Shown piece by piece: positions 8,209 to 15,329 of a stretch of DNA of 27,455 nt. The translations under genes and the position numbers were made by a program. This DNA comes from Rhodospirillaceae bacterium (GTDB taxonomy: Bacteria > Pseudomonadota > Alphaproteobacteria > TMED109 > TMED131): contig CACCMS010000012.1 in assembly GCA_902547175.1 (NCBI GenBank), positions 1 to 27,455 on the forward strand, given 5' to 3'. How positions within the stretch are numbered: position 1 is the stretch's first letter; each line of letters begins with the position of its first letter. Under the pieces are notes generated by a model, which had not been told where the DNA came from, did not search any database, and worked only from the letters and a program-made list of their open reading frames with translations.

Positions 8209-8446
8209 GAAAAAGAAAGAAAAAATATTTTTAGATATTACAAATGATAAATGTCCTATCACCTTTGTAAAAACTAAGATTGCTCTAGAAAAGTTGAAGT
8301 CTAATCAATATTTAAACGTCTATATTAAAAAAGGTGAAGCCTTAGACGGCCTGCCATCAAGTTTGAAAGAGTTGGGATATAAAATTGATAATAAAATAAA
8401 AATAAATAACGATGTTTTTAGTTTAGAAATTTCAAAAAAGAACTAA
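8201..8446 (+). CDS. TusA/SirA-family sulfur-carrier protein
   Basis: A small cytoplasmic protein of 81 residues with the TusA fold signature: LDITNDKCPITFVKTKIALEKL, with the sulfur-binding Cys18 in a CPxxxxKTK context, and GEALDGLPSSLKELGYKI. This matches the alphaproteobacterial CPITFVRTKLALE subgroup rather than E. coli TusA itself. The sulfur acceptor is unknown; thiouridine synthesis and other persulfide transfers are possible. There are two candidate starts, ATG 8201 and ATG 8207; neither has a clear Shine-Dalgarno sequence, and a -10-like TATATT ends at 8193, so the mRNA may be leaderless. Its 3' end overlaps the convergent rimI by 15 bases. Confidence 0.83.
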   Translation: MIMKKKEKIFLDITNDKCPITFVKTKIALEKLKSNQYLNVYIKKGEALDGLPSSLKELGYKIDNKIKINNDVFSLEISKKN

Positions 8447-8872
8447 TTTCATAATATCAGCATCTATATATTTTCCATGCTGGAAATAGTAATTTTTCCT
8501 TTTGCCAACTTTAATAAAATTAAATTTTTTATATAAATTAATAGCTATTTGGTTTTCAACAGAAACTTCTAAAAAAATATTCTGAATTTTTTTTTTTAAT
8601 GCAATATTTAATAGCTGTTTCAGCAAACTTTTCCCTATACCTATTTTTCTAAATTTCTTATCAATTAATATCGAAATAATTTCTATTTCATCAGAGGTCA
8701 TTCTAGCCTTCAGATAACCTACTGGTTTTGGATGAGATAAAATAAAAATATTATTCTGGTTTGAAATAAAAGTATAAAAATCTTTTTTTTCCCATTTTTT
8801 TTCATTATCATCATCTACTTTAGAATAGCATTCATATAAAAAATCATTTTTTTCGGCATCACTTCTCAGCAT
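8432..8872 (-). CDS. rimI: Ribosomal protein S18 N-alpha-acetyltransferase
   Basis: A GNAT acetyltransferase of 146 residues. The acetyl-CoA loop is RKIGIGKS (75-82), followed by LEVSVENQIAINLYKKFNF (101-119), the RimI-type motif B, and an aromatic tail GKRKNYY. The adjacent, overlapping tsaB supports the RimI assignment, because rimI-tsaB pairs are widespread. The ATG at 8872 lies inside the last codons of tsaB (14-base overlap). The 3' end overlaps the convergent TusA-family gene by 15 bases, leaving no space for a separate terminator. N-terminal residues 1-40 are lysine/aspartate-rich and poorly conserved. Substrate S18 is inferred from family and context. Confidence 0.85.
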   Translation of the reverse strand: MLRSDAEKNDFLYECYSKVDDDNEKKWEKKDFYTFISNQNNIFILSHPKPVGYLKARMTSDEIEIISILIDKKFRKIGIGKSLLKQLLNIALKKKIQNIFLEVSVENQIAINLYKKFNFIKVGKRKNYYFQHGKYIDADIMKLVLF

Positions 8873-9497
8873 AATGTCCCTTAATATACAAAGGTTCTAA
8901 ATTTTTATTTTTATAATTATTTTCATTTTCAAGGTATTTAAAAAAAATTTTTAATATTGATTCTTTTTTAGGAAGACAAAAATAATAATCCTTGATTTCA
9001 TCAATTTTATAATAATTTCCTAAGGTTTTTTCACATATTAAACCACTACTATGTAAGTCATTAATGCTTATAACTTTATGGTTAGAAAAAAAATTATTTT
9101 TTATTTGCTGATAATAAGCATCATATTTACTTGCTTTAATTATAATTCCTGTATTTGAGTTACTTTTAATTACACTGTCAATAATACCTTGGTTATAAAT
9201 AGCACTAAAATTTGTATATCCAAATATAGGCTTATTAATTGATAGTGCTATAGCTTTTGCTGCTGCCAAACCTACCCTTGTTCCTGTATAAGAACCAGGG
9301 CCTAAGGAAACCATAATATAATCTAAGTCAAAAAAGTGAGCTTGTGCCTGTTCTAATATTTCATCAAACATTTGATTTATCTCAACTTCGATGCTATTTT
9401 CTAAAATTTTGTTATTTGATATTAAATTGTCTTTGACATATAAAACTAGAAAAATTCTATTTAAAGAAGTTTCAATAGATAAGAATGACTTTTCCAT
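8859..9497 (-). CDS. tsaB: tRNA threonylcarbamoyladenosine complex protein TsaB
   Basis: The scaffold partner of TsaD and TsaE in t6A37 synthesis. The 212 residues show the ASKHA-fold start LSIETSLNRIFLVLY and the hallmark SLGPGSYTGTRVGLAAAKAIA (64-84). The C-terminal half is divergent, as is common for TsaB. Length is close to the usual 220-230. ATG at 9497 is only 25 bases from the divergent ddpX-like start. Minus-strand TATAAT (9507-9502) and TATTAT (9518-9513) boxes lie just upstream. rimI follows with a 14-base overlap. In other alphaproteobacteria tsaB commonly follows nfu directly; here the dipeptidase gene is inserted between them. Confidence 0.92.
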   Translation of the reverse strand: MEKSFLSIETSLNRIFLVLYVKDNLISNNKILENSIEVEINQMFDEILEQAQAHFFDLDYIMVSLGPGSYTGTRVGLAAAKAIALSINKPIFGYTNFSAIYNQGIIDSVIKSNSNTGIIIKASKYDAYYQQIKNNFFSNHKVISINDLHSSGLICEKTLGNYYKIDEIKDYYFCLPKKESILKIFFKYLENENNYKNKNLEPLYIKGHYAEK

Positions 9498-9514
9498 AAA
9501 GATTATAGTATAAT
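9485..9514 (+). promoter_or_regulatory. Promoter for the dipeptidase gene, possibly leaderless
   Basis: ATGACT at 9485-9490 (four of six matches to TTGACA) is followed after 18 bases by a perfect TATAAT at 9509-9514. The box ends eight bases before the ATG at 9523, so the predicted transcription start nearly coincides with the start codon. No Shine-Dalgarno sequence is visible. Confidence 0.5.
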
Positions 9515-9522
9515 AATATAGT

Positions 9523-10071
9523 ATGCAACTAATAGAAATTAAAAAAAAAAAATTTGATGTTATTTTAGATTTAAAATACGCAAGTCAAGATAATATTTTA
9601 GGTAAAAAAATTTTTCTAGAAGGCCGATGTTTTTTGTTAGAAGAAGCAGCAGTAAAACTTCTTAATGCTATTGGCATTGCAAAGGACTTAGGTTATTACT
9701 TTAAAATATTTGATGCCTACAGACCAGCATATGTTCAAGAAGCTTTATGGAGTTTTGATCCCAATCCCAACTTTCTTTCTGACCCTAAAAAAGGCTCACC
9801 TCATACCAAAGGAATAGCAATTGATTTAACTTTAATAGATTTTAATGGAAATGAATTAGATATGGGGACTAAGTTTGATGACTTCACAAAAAATGCCTAT
9901 CATCTCTCTAAAGAGATAAATAAAAATGCTAAAATAAACAGAAGATTATTACTATCAATTATGACTTTAGCAGGATTTGATTTTTATCATAAAGAATGGT
10001 GGCATTATCAATTATTCAATGCTTCAAGTTATCCTTTAATAAAAAACTTTTTTGGTTCTAGTGTTAATTGA
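9523..10071 (+). CDS. ddpX: D-alanyl-D-alanine dipeptidase (VanX/DdpX family)
   Basis: A zinc dipeptidase cleaving D-Ala-D-Ala. The 182 residues show the full family signature: the DAYRP motif with catalytic Arg67, SPHTKGIAID with zinc ligands His94 and Asp101, and KEWWHY with general base Glu158 and zinc ligand His161. There is no signal peptide, so it is cytoplasmic, as for VanX and E. coli DdpX. No vanH, vanA or sensor genes are near, so glycopeptide resistance is unlikely; peptidoglycan recycling or use of D-Ala as nutrient is more plausible. It is a single-gene plus-strand unit between tsaB and nfu, and its last eight bases overlap the convergent nfu. Confidence 0.88.
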   Translation: MQLIEIKKKKFDVILDLKYASQDNILGKKIFLEGRCFLLEEAAVKLLNAIGIAKDLGYYFKIFDAYRPAYVQEALWSFDPNPNFLSDPKKGSPHTKGIAIDLTLIDFNGNELDMGTKFDDFTKNAYHLSKEINKNAKINRRLLLSIMTLAGFDFYHKEWWHYQLFNASSYPLIKNFFGSSVN

Positions 10072-10621
10072 CTTCTACAACCTCTTTAATATCTTTATGG
10101 TAATGCTTAAGCATATTTTCTATTCCCATTTTTAAAGTAGCAGTTGATGAAGGACAACCGGCGCAACTACCCTTTAATTCAAGATAAACTGTTCCATTTT
10201 TAAAACTATTAAAAGAAATTTCACCACCATGACTTGCAACTACCGGTTTCACCCTTGTTTCTAAGAGCTCTATTATGCTTTTTTCTATTTCATTTAAAGG
10301 CTTTTTATTATCGCTAACCGTTTCATTATTTAAACTCAAATCAATAATATAGTTATTCTTTTCTAAAAAAACTCCAATCTTACTAGTCAAAATTGTTTGA
10401 AGTACTGCCCATGATGAACCGTTATTCTTAGTGACTGATATAAAGCTAGAGTCTATTAAAATACTTTCAACACCATCTAAATCAAATAAGTCTTTTAAAA
10501 AGTCGTTATTTTTAATATCGTCAGTTTTTTTAAAAATATATGACCTATCAACACTTATATCTTTTTCAGGAATAAATTTAAGCGTATTAGGATTAGGCGT
10601 TTCTTCAACATTAATAAACAT
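10064..10621 (-). CDS. Nfu-type iron-sulfur cluster scaffold/carrier (NifU C-terminal domain)
   Basis: Delivers Fe-S clusters to apoproteins. The 185 residues have the Nfu N-terminal domain (about 1-90, starting with the typical ETPNPNTLKFIP) and the C-terminal NifU domain with the cluster-binding pair CAGC (Cys153, Cys156) within GSCAGCPSSTATLKMGIE. This two-domain form resembles mitochondrial NFU1 and alphaproteobacterial NifU-like proteins. The ATG at 10621 shares one base with the upstream stress-protein stop (TAATG), so translation is probably coupled. The 3' end overlaps the dipeptidase gene by eight bases on the other strand. Confidence 0.92.
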   Translation of the reverse strand: MFINVEETPNPNTLKFIPEKDISVDRSYIFKKTDDIKNNDFLKDLFDLDGVESILIDSSFISVTKNNGSSWAVLQTILTSKIGVFLEKNNYIIDLSLNNETVSDNKKPLNEIEKSIIELLETRVKPVVASHGGEISFNSFKNGTVYLELKGSCAGCPSSTATLKMGIENMLKHYHKDIKEVVEVN

Positions 10622-11088
10622 TATTTAATTCTACCCGGAACTATAATTATAGGCAATGTTAATTTTTTTCTTAAGACTCCGGTTAATGAGGATATAACTT
10701 TATTATTTTCTATTTTATCCATTGCTAAACCTAATACCAAGTTTTTTATTTTAGGCCTTTTACCGTTTAAAGTTTTTATCAAAATCTCCAGTTTTTCTCC
10801 TGTCTTAATATATGATTTTACATGAAGCTTATAATTATTCTTGATATATGTAATGTATTTTTCTAAAACTTCCTTAGCTTCGTTCTTTTGTTCTTCCCTC
10901 ATAATATTTTCTACACCTTTCCAGTGTCTAAAGTTTTCATCTTGGATGATATATAATAAAATTATTCCTAAACTCTCAGTTTTTGCTAATTCACAGGCAT
11001 ACTTCATTGCTTCCAAAAACTCGTCTGATTCATCAACATATACTAAGAGGTATTCTTTTAAATTTTTAGAATTTATTTTTTTAGGCAT
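10621..11088 (-). CDS. Universal stress protein (UspA family)
   Basis: A single-domain Usp of 155 residues. It has YLLVYVDESDEFLEAMKYACELA at the start of the Rossmann-like fold and LVLGLAMDK followed by SSLTGVLRKKLTLPIIIVPG at the end. The usual ATP-binding G-2X-G-9X-G(S/T) is only partly recognisable, so nucleotide binding is uncertain. A longer reading from 11115 is possible, but the ATG at 11088 is chosen because AGGAGGG sits three to four bases upstream and because the first nine residues of the longer form add nothing conserved. That Shine-Dalgarno sequence is inside the final codons of the upstream gene, with an eight-base overlap. Followed by nfu. Confidence 0.85.
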   Translation of the reverse strand: MPKKINSKNLKEYLLVYVDESDEFLEAMKYACELAKTESLGIILLYIIQDENFRHWKGVENIMREEQKNEAKEVLEKYITYIKNNYKLHVKSYIKTGEKLEILIKTLNGKRPKIKNLVLGLAMDKIENNKVISSLTGVLRKKLTLPIIIVPGRIK

Positions 11089-11818
11089 TAACCCTCCTAG
11101 TAATTTCATGTACAATAAAACCGAAGATAAATGCGAAAAACACGGAAGTTAAACCATAGAGTAAACTATTATTGTTAGCCATTTTATAAATTTTTTCACC
11201 ATACCCTGTCTTTGATACATTTATAAAAGATCTTCTAGCTGCAATAACAGCGCCATCTTTTAACAATAAAGTATCAACTAAATATTGTCCATCTACTAGT
11301 TCAGCAGAAAAATTTAGTTCAGTTTTAAATAATCTTTTATCAGATATTTGAATTAATCCTTGCTCTGGATTATATCTTCCAGCCTCTATCATACTTTTTA
11401 TTATTCCATTCACCCAGCTACTCCTTTCTTCTTGCTCCTCTGCTCCAGCAAATCTAATATTTTCTATTCCAACTTGATTAATTTGTAGTACATTCTCAGC
11501 ATTCAATTCTTGCAGAGGTCTTGTTGATGCAACATAATAATAAGAAGGAACGTCAAAAAATACTTTAGTATCAGAATTTAACCATAATCCCATTTTTTTT
11601 TCTTTTTTTCTAACTTCAATTGTTTTTCTAGGACCGGTCACGGATACTACGACATCACCCTCGTCATCAATTACTCCAAAAAATAAAAGTTTTGCTCCTT
11701 TAAATCCTACATCTATGTTTATTTTATTATCAGATATATCCGCTATAATAAGCTCCTTTGCGTTTGCTTTGAATATTGATATAAAGAATATCAAGTAAAA
11801 AATTAAAAATAGCTTCAT
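11081..11818 (-). CDS. Alph_Pro_TM-family membrane protein (TIGR02186-like)
   Basis: A 245-residue protein of unknown function restricted largely to alphaproteobacteria. A signal peptide (1-20, ending AKANA-like before KELIIADIS) is followed by a periplasmic beta-rich region with the family blocks LLFFGVIDDEGDVVVSVTGPR, MGLWLNSDTKVFFDVPSYYYVASTRPL and, near the end, a single membrane helix (about 219-238) before EITRRVNA. The ATG overlaps the stop of the TSUP permease gene by four bases (ATGA), and the universal stress gene starts within its last codons. The tight permease-TM protein-Usp arrangement suggests it is an accessory of the permease; that is inference. Confidence 0.8.
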   Translation of the reverse strand: MKLFLIFYLIFFISIFKANAKELIIADISDNKINIDVGFKGAKLLFFGVIDDEGDVVVSVTGPRKTIEVRKKEKKMGLWLNSDTKVFFDVPSYYYVASTRPLQELNAENVLQINQVGIENIRFAGAEEQEERSSWVNGIIKSMIEAGRYNPEQGLIQISDKRLFKTELNFSAELVDGQYLVDTLLLKDGAVIAARRSFINVSKTGYGEKIYKMANNNSLLYGLTSVFFAFIFGFIVHEITRRVNA

Positions 11819-12723
11819 TGCAATAAATCCAATATAAAAATATACTTAGGGTCTATTACTAGTTCAGAAATTAAAAAAAGGCATAGGCAGACTATTATTA
11901 TTCCCAATAGCATTCTAAGCACTTCTCCAGAAACTCTCTGCACAACAAAAGCTCCCATTTGTACTCCTAATACTCCTCCTAATAATAGTAACCCAGATAA
12001 AATTACATCAACAGTTTGATTTATATATGCATGCATAATAGTAGATGTAATTGATACAAACAAAATCTGCATTAAGGAAGTACCTATAACAACTTGTGTT
12101 GACATTCCCAATAAATAAATCATTGCTGGAACTAAAATAAAACCTCCTCCAACTCCCATTATGGCTGCTAAAACTCCAATTATATAACTTATCAATAAAG
12201 GAGGAATTATACTTATATAAAGTTTTGATCTTCTAAATTTTATTCTAAATGGTAATCCATGTATCCAACTGTGCTCATGCAACTTTATTAAAGATCCTGA
12301 TTTTTTTTTCTTCCTAGTTTTAAGACTTTCATAAAGCATATAAATACCCACTGATCCTAAAAACAAAATGTAGGTAAATGATATTACCTCTTCGACTCTA
12401 CCTTGAATTGACAAAAACCTAAATAGAAAAACTCCGCTTGCAGAACCAATTACACCCCCTAAAAGAAGTATTGTTCCCATAATTATATCAACATTTTTTC
12501 TTCTAAAATAGTTCAAAAACCCTGTTAAGGAAGAACCCACAATATGGTTTGCTTCACTTCCAACTGCTACTGCAGGAGGCACTCCACTAAGAATCAATAT
12601 AGGAGTAGTTAGAAACCCTCCTCCAACGCCAAACATTCCTGACAACACGCCAGCTACAAACCCTATACTCAATAAAAAGAATATATTTTGTGAAATTTCA
12701 GCTATAGGTAAGTAAATTTCCAA
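11815..12723 (-). CDS. TSUP-family (TauE/SafE, DUF81) sulfite/organosulfur exporter-like permease
   Basis: An integral membrane protein of 302 residues with a two-fold repeat. Each half carries the GVGGGF motif (32-37 and 190-195) at the start of a helix bundle, separated by a basic cytoplasmic loop (about 135-168, TRKKKKSGS ... FRRSK). Family members move sulfite, sulfoacetate, taurine-derived or other small anions; the substrate here is unknown. The start is TTG at 12723. The first residues, MEIYLPIAEISQN, resemble the N-termini of alphaproteobacterial homologues, which supports it although no Shine-Dalgarno sequence is seen. It follows trpS after five bases. Confidence 0.85.
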   Translation of the reverse strand: MEIYLPIAEISQNIFFLLSIGFVAGVLSGMFGVGGGFLTTPILILSGVPPAVAVGSEANHIVGSSLTGFLNYFRRKNVDIIMGTILLLGGVIGSASGVFLFRFLSIQGRVEEVISFTYILFLGSVGIYMLYESLKTRKKKKSGSLIKLHEHSWIHGLPFRIKFRRSKLYISIIPPLLISYIIGVLAAIMGVGGGFILVPAMIYLLGMSTQVVIGTSLMQILFVSITSTIMHAYINQTVDVILSGLLLLGGVLGVQMGAFVVQRVSGEVLRMLLGIIIVCLCLFLISELVIDPKYIFILDLLQ

Positions 12724-12728
12724 TTTTT

Positions 12729-13760
12729 TTAAATAAATCCAATTATATTTTTTAATTCCTTTAAATTTTCTTCTGCCTGCTCTTTTGCTTTTTGAGCACC
12801 TTCTTCTAATACTCTTTTAAGATAGTTTTCTTCATTTAACATTTTTCTCACTTCATACCCTATGGGCAATATTTTTTGAATTATGGTTTCAGCTAGTACT
12901 TCTTTTAGCACCCTAAATTCTTTTCCTTCAAAAATTTTTAAAGTTTCTGTAACTGATACCTCCGATATAGCGCTATATATTTGTAATAAATTACATGCTT
13001 CAGGTCTCTGACTTATTATTTCTTTTGAAAATTTTCCTGATTCATCTAAAACTTCTTCTCCCATAATTACACTACTATCAGTTTTGGCCTTTTTTATTTT
13101 ATTAACAATCAAATCCTTACTATCCATTATATTTATTCTTGAATAGTCTGAGATATCTGATTTAGACATTTTATTTAACCCGTTTCTTAAGCTCATGACT
13201 CTGGTAGCCCCACCAAAAATTAATGGTTCTACTTCAGGAAAAAAATCAACTTCAAAATCATTATTAAATTTTTTTGCTATATCTCTGGCTAATTCAAGGT
13301 GTTGTTTTTGATCTTCGCCAACAGGAACTTTATTTGATTTATATGCTAAAATATCAGAAGCCATTAACACAGGATAAGTAAACAAACCAACAGAAACATT
13401 CTCTTTATTTTTTCCCGCTTTTTCCTTAAATTGTGTCATCCTATTTAACCAACCCATTCTACATACACAATTTAATATCCAAGCCAACTCTGAATGCGTT
13501 GAAACTTTTGATTGATTAAAAATTATACTTTTTTTTGGGTCAATACCTGCAGCAATAAAACAAGCTACAGTTTCTAAAGTATCTTTTTTAAGTTTAGCTG
13601 GATCTTGCCATACAGTAATTGCATGGAGATCAACTACACAATAATAGCAGGTAGACTGTTTAGTATTATTCTGTAACTCAACAAAATTTTTTATAGCCCC
13701 TAAATAATTTCCTATGTGCAAATTTCCTGTGGGTTGTACGCCTGAAAAAATTCTATCCAA
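12729..13760 (-). CDS. trpS: Tryptophanyl-tRNA synthetase
   Basis: A class I synthetase charging tRNA-Trp. With the start chosen here the product is 343 residues and opens MDRIFSGVQPTGNLHIGNYLGA. The HIGH-like signature is HIGN (15-18) and the KMSKS loop is NKMSKSD (196-202). The frame could begin at a GTG at 13784, eight codons earlier and deeper within murJ. The TTG at 13760 is preferred because GGAG lies exactly seven bases upstream and conserved TrpS sequence begins at once. The gene overlaps the murJ end by eight bases. The mutS-murJ-trpS order is typical of alphaproteobacteria. Confidence 0.95.
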   Translation of the reverse strand: MDRIFSGVQPTGNLHIGNYLGAIKNFVELQNNTKQSTCYYCVVDLHAITVWQDPAKLKKDTLETVACFIAAGIDPKKSIIFNQSKVSTHSELAWILNCVCRMGWLNRMTQFKEKAGKNKENVSVGLFTYPVLMASDILAYKSNKVPVGEDQKQHLELARDIAKKFNNDFEVDFFPEVEPLIFGGATRVMSLRNGLNKMSKSDISDYSRINIMDSKDLIVNKIKKAKTDSSVIMGEEVLDESGKFSKEIISQRPEACNLLQIYSAISEVSVTETLKIFEGKEFRVLKEVLAETIIQKILPIGYEVRKMLNEENYLKRVLEEGAQKAKEQAEENLKELKNIIGFI

Positions 13761-15321
13761 ACTTCCTCTCCATGAAAAGATCACTAAACTTTCTTCTCTT
13801 TACAGCATCGTAATTTATTACTCTAAACATAATTAATAAAACTGTAAAAGTAATGACTGCTAAAAACATTAATAAACTTAAAGTAAAAGTTTTAGACATA
13901 AATCCAGACAAACTAAAGTAATCAATAAATAATATTAGCATATATGCAGTTATTAATAAAATGTATGTTAAAAAAGAACTTATTAAAATCTTAAAAATCT
14001 TTTTTATGAAATTTTTATTTAATTTCCAATATTTTTTCTTATGTAAAAATATATATAAAGCAATTACATTAAAATAACTTGCTAAACTTAAAGATAAAGC
14101 AATACCTAGGTGTCCCATGCTGCCGACTAATAGCACTATAAGAAACAAATTTACTAACATTGAAAATGTAGATATTAGAAAAGGAATAAGTGTATTCTTC
14201 TCTGAAAAAAATATTACAGAAAAAATTTTTATAAAGCCAAAAGCTGGAAGTCCTATTGAATACATTACAATGGCATCACTAGTAGCTAAAACATCTCCTA
14301 ATCCAAACTTCCCTCTTTTAAATAATATATCAACAATTAGATCAGATAAGGCTATGAGACCTAACATACATAATAAAGTTAGACTAAGCATTAATAGACA
14401 TGAAAATTCGATTTGTTGGCCAATATTTTTTTTTGATTTTTTTGCTTTCTGATTAGATAAAGTAGTTAATAAAATTGTAGAAATAGAAACAATAAAAATA
14501 CCAAGAGGTAACTGCACTATTCTATCGGCATAATAGAGCCATGATATAGCTCCTATAATGCTAGAGGCAAAAATTACACCTATAAATTGATTTATTTGAA
14601 GTATTCCTCCTGCAAGAATATTTGGGATTAACAGCGAAAAAAACTTTTTAATATTTTTTGAAACTCTTGGCTTTGAAAATTTAATTTTGATATTAATTTT
14701 AAAAGACCAAAAAATCATTACTAGTAATTGCAATATTCCTGAAAAAATTACAGCCCATGATAAAATTAATTCTGGTATAGCAAAATAAAAGTAACTAACA
14801 CCTAAAGCTATAATCATACCTAAATTTAAAATAATAGGGCTAAAAGCCCACATAGCAAATCTACCATTAGCATTTAATAACGCACCTATAAAAGAGGATA
14901 TGGAAATAAGTACCAAGTAAGGAAACATTATTGATGCTAAAAAAGTTGTTTTATTTATAAGGTCTTCAGTGAACCCTGGTGCTAAAAAGGAAATTATTTC
15001 TTTCATAAAAATTTCAGCTAGCACAGTAACAATTAATAAAATAATAATTAAATAATTGAAAACTGAATTATAAAAAGTCTGAGCTATTTTATTATTTGAT
15101 TTTTTTTTAATATCTAAATAAAGAGGAATAAGTGCATTGCTTATAGCCCCTTCAGCAAATAACCTCCTAAATAAATTAGGAAGCCTAAAAGCTAATAGAA
15201 AACTATCTGCGCTTGAAGAAGCTCCAAATATAAATGCAAATAGAAGATCTCTAGCATAACCAAGTATTCTACTTAAAAAAGTTAATATACTCATTAAGCT
15301 AAAAGATTTGAAAACACTCAT
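13753..15321 (-). CDS. murJ: Lipid II flippase MurJ
   Basis: Flips the peptidoglycan precursor lipid II across the inner membrane (MurJ/MviN, MOP superfamily). The 522-residue product is almost wholly hydrophobic with about 14 predicted helices. It begins FKSFSLMSILTFLSRILGYARD, the typical first helix, followed by FAFIFGASSSADSFLLAFRLPNLFRRLFAEGA, which holds the conserved Arg residues of the central cavity, and EGAISNALIPLY. ATG at 15321 lies eight bases after the mutS stop. In many alphaproteobacteria glnD precedes murJ at this place; it is absent. The tail MERKFG overlaps the trpS start. Confidence 0.96.
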   Translation of the reverse strand: MSVFKSFSLMSILTFLSRILGYARDLLFAFIFGASSSADSFLLAFRLPNLFRRLFAEGAISNALIPLYLDIKKKSNNKIAQTFYNSVFNYLIIILLIVTVLAEIFMKEIISFLAPGFTEDLINKTTFLASIMFPYLVLISISSFIGALLNANGRFAMWAFSPIILNLGMIIALGVSYFYFAIPELILSWAVIFSGILQLLVMIFWSFKINIKIKFSKPRVSKNIKKFFSLLIPNILAGGILQINQFIGVIFASSIIGAISWLYYADRIVQLPLGIFIVSISTILLTTLSNQKAKKSKKNIGQQIEFSCLLMLSLTLLCMLGLIALSDLIVDILFKRGKFGLGDVLATSDAIVMYSIGLPAFGFIKIFSVIFFSEKNTLIPFLISTFSMLVNLFLIVLLVGSMGHLGIALSLSLASYFNVIALYIFLHKKKYWKLNKNFIKKIFKILISSFLTYILLITAYMLILFIDYFSLSGFMSKTFTLSLLMFLAVITFTVLLIMFRVINYDAVKRRKFSDLFMERKFG

Positions 15322-15329
15322 GCCTTATT

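Noticed and set aside
9523..10071. Vancomycin-resistance role for the VanX-like gene
   Set aside because: No ligase, dehydrogenase or sensor partner is nearby, and a Gram-negative host makes peptide recycling more likely.
11088..11115. Longer Usp start at 11115
   Set aside because: The downstream ATG has a strong AGGAGGG at good spacing and gives the normal Usp length.
13760..13784. GTG start of trpS at 13784
   Set aside because: It would deepen the overlap with murJ and lacks a good ribosome binding site, while TTG 13760 has GGAG seven bases upstream. It cannot be fully excluded.
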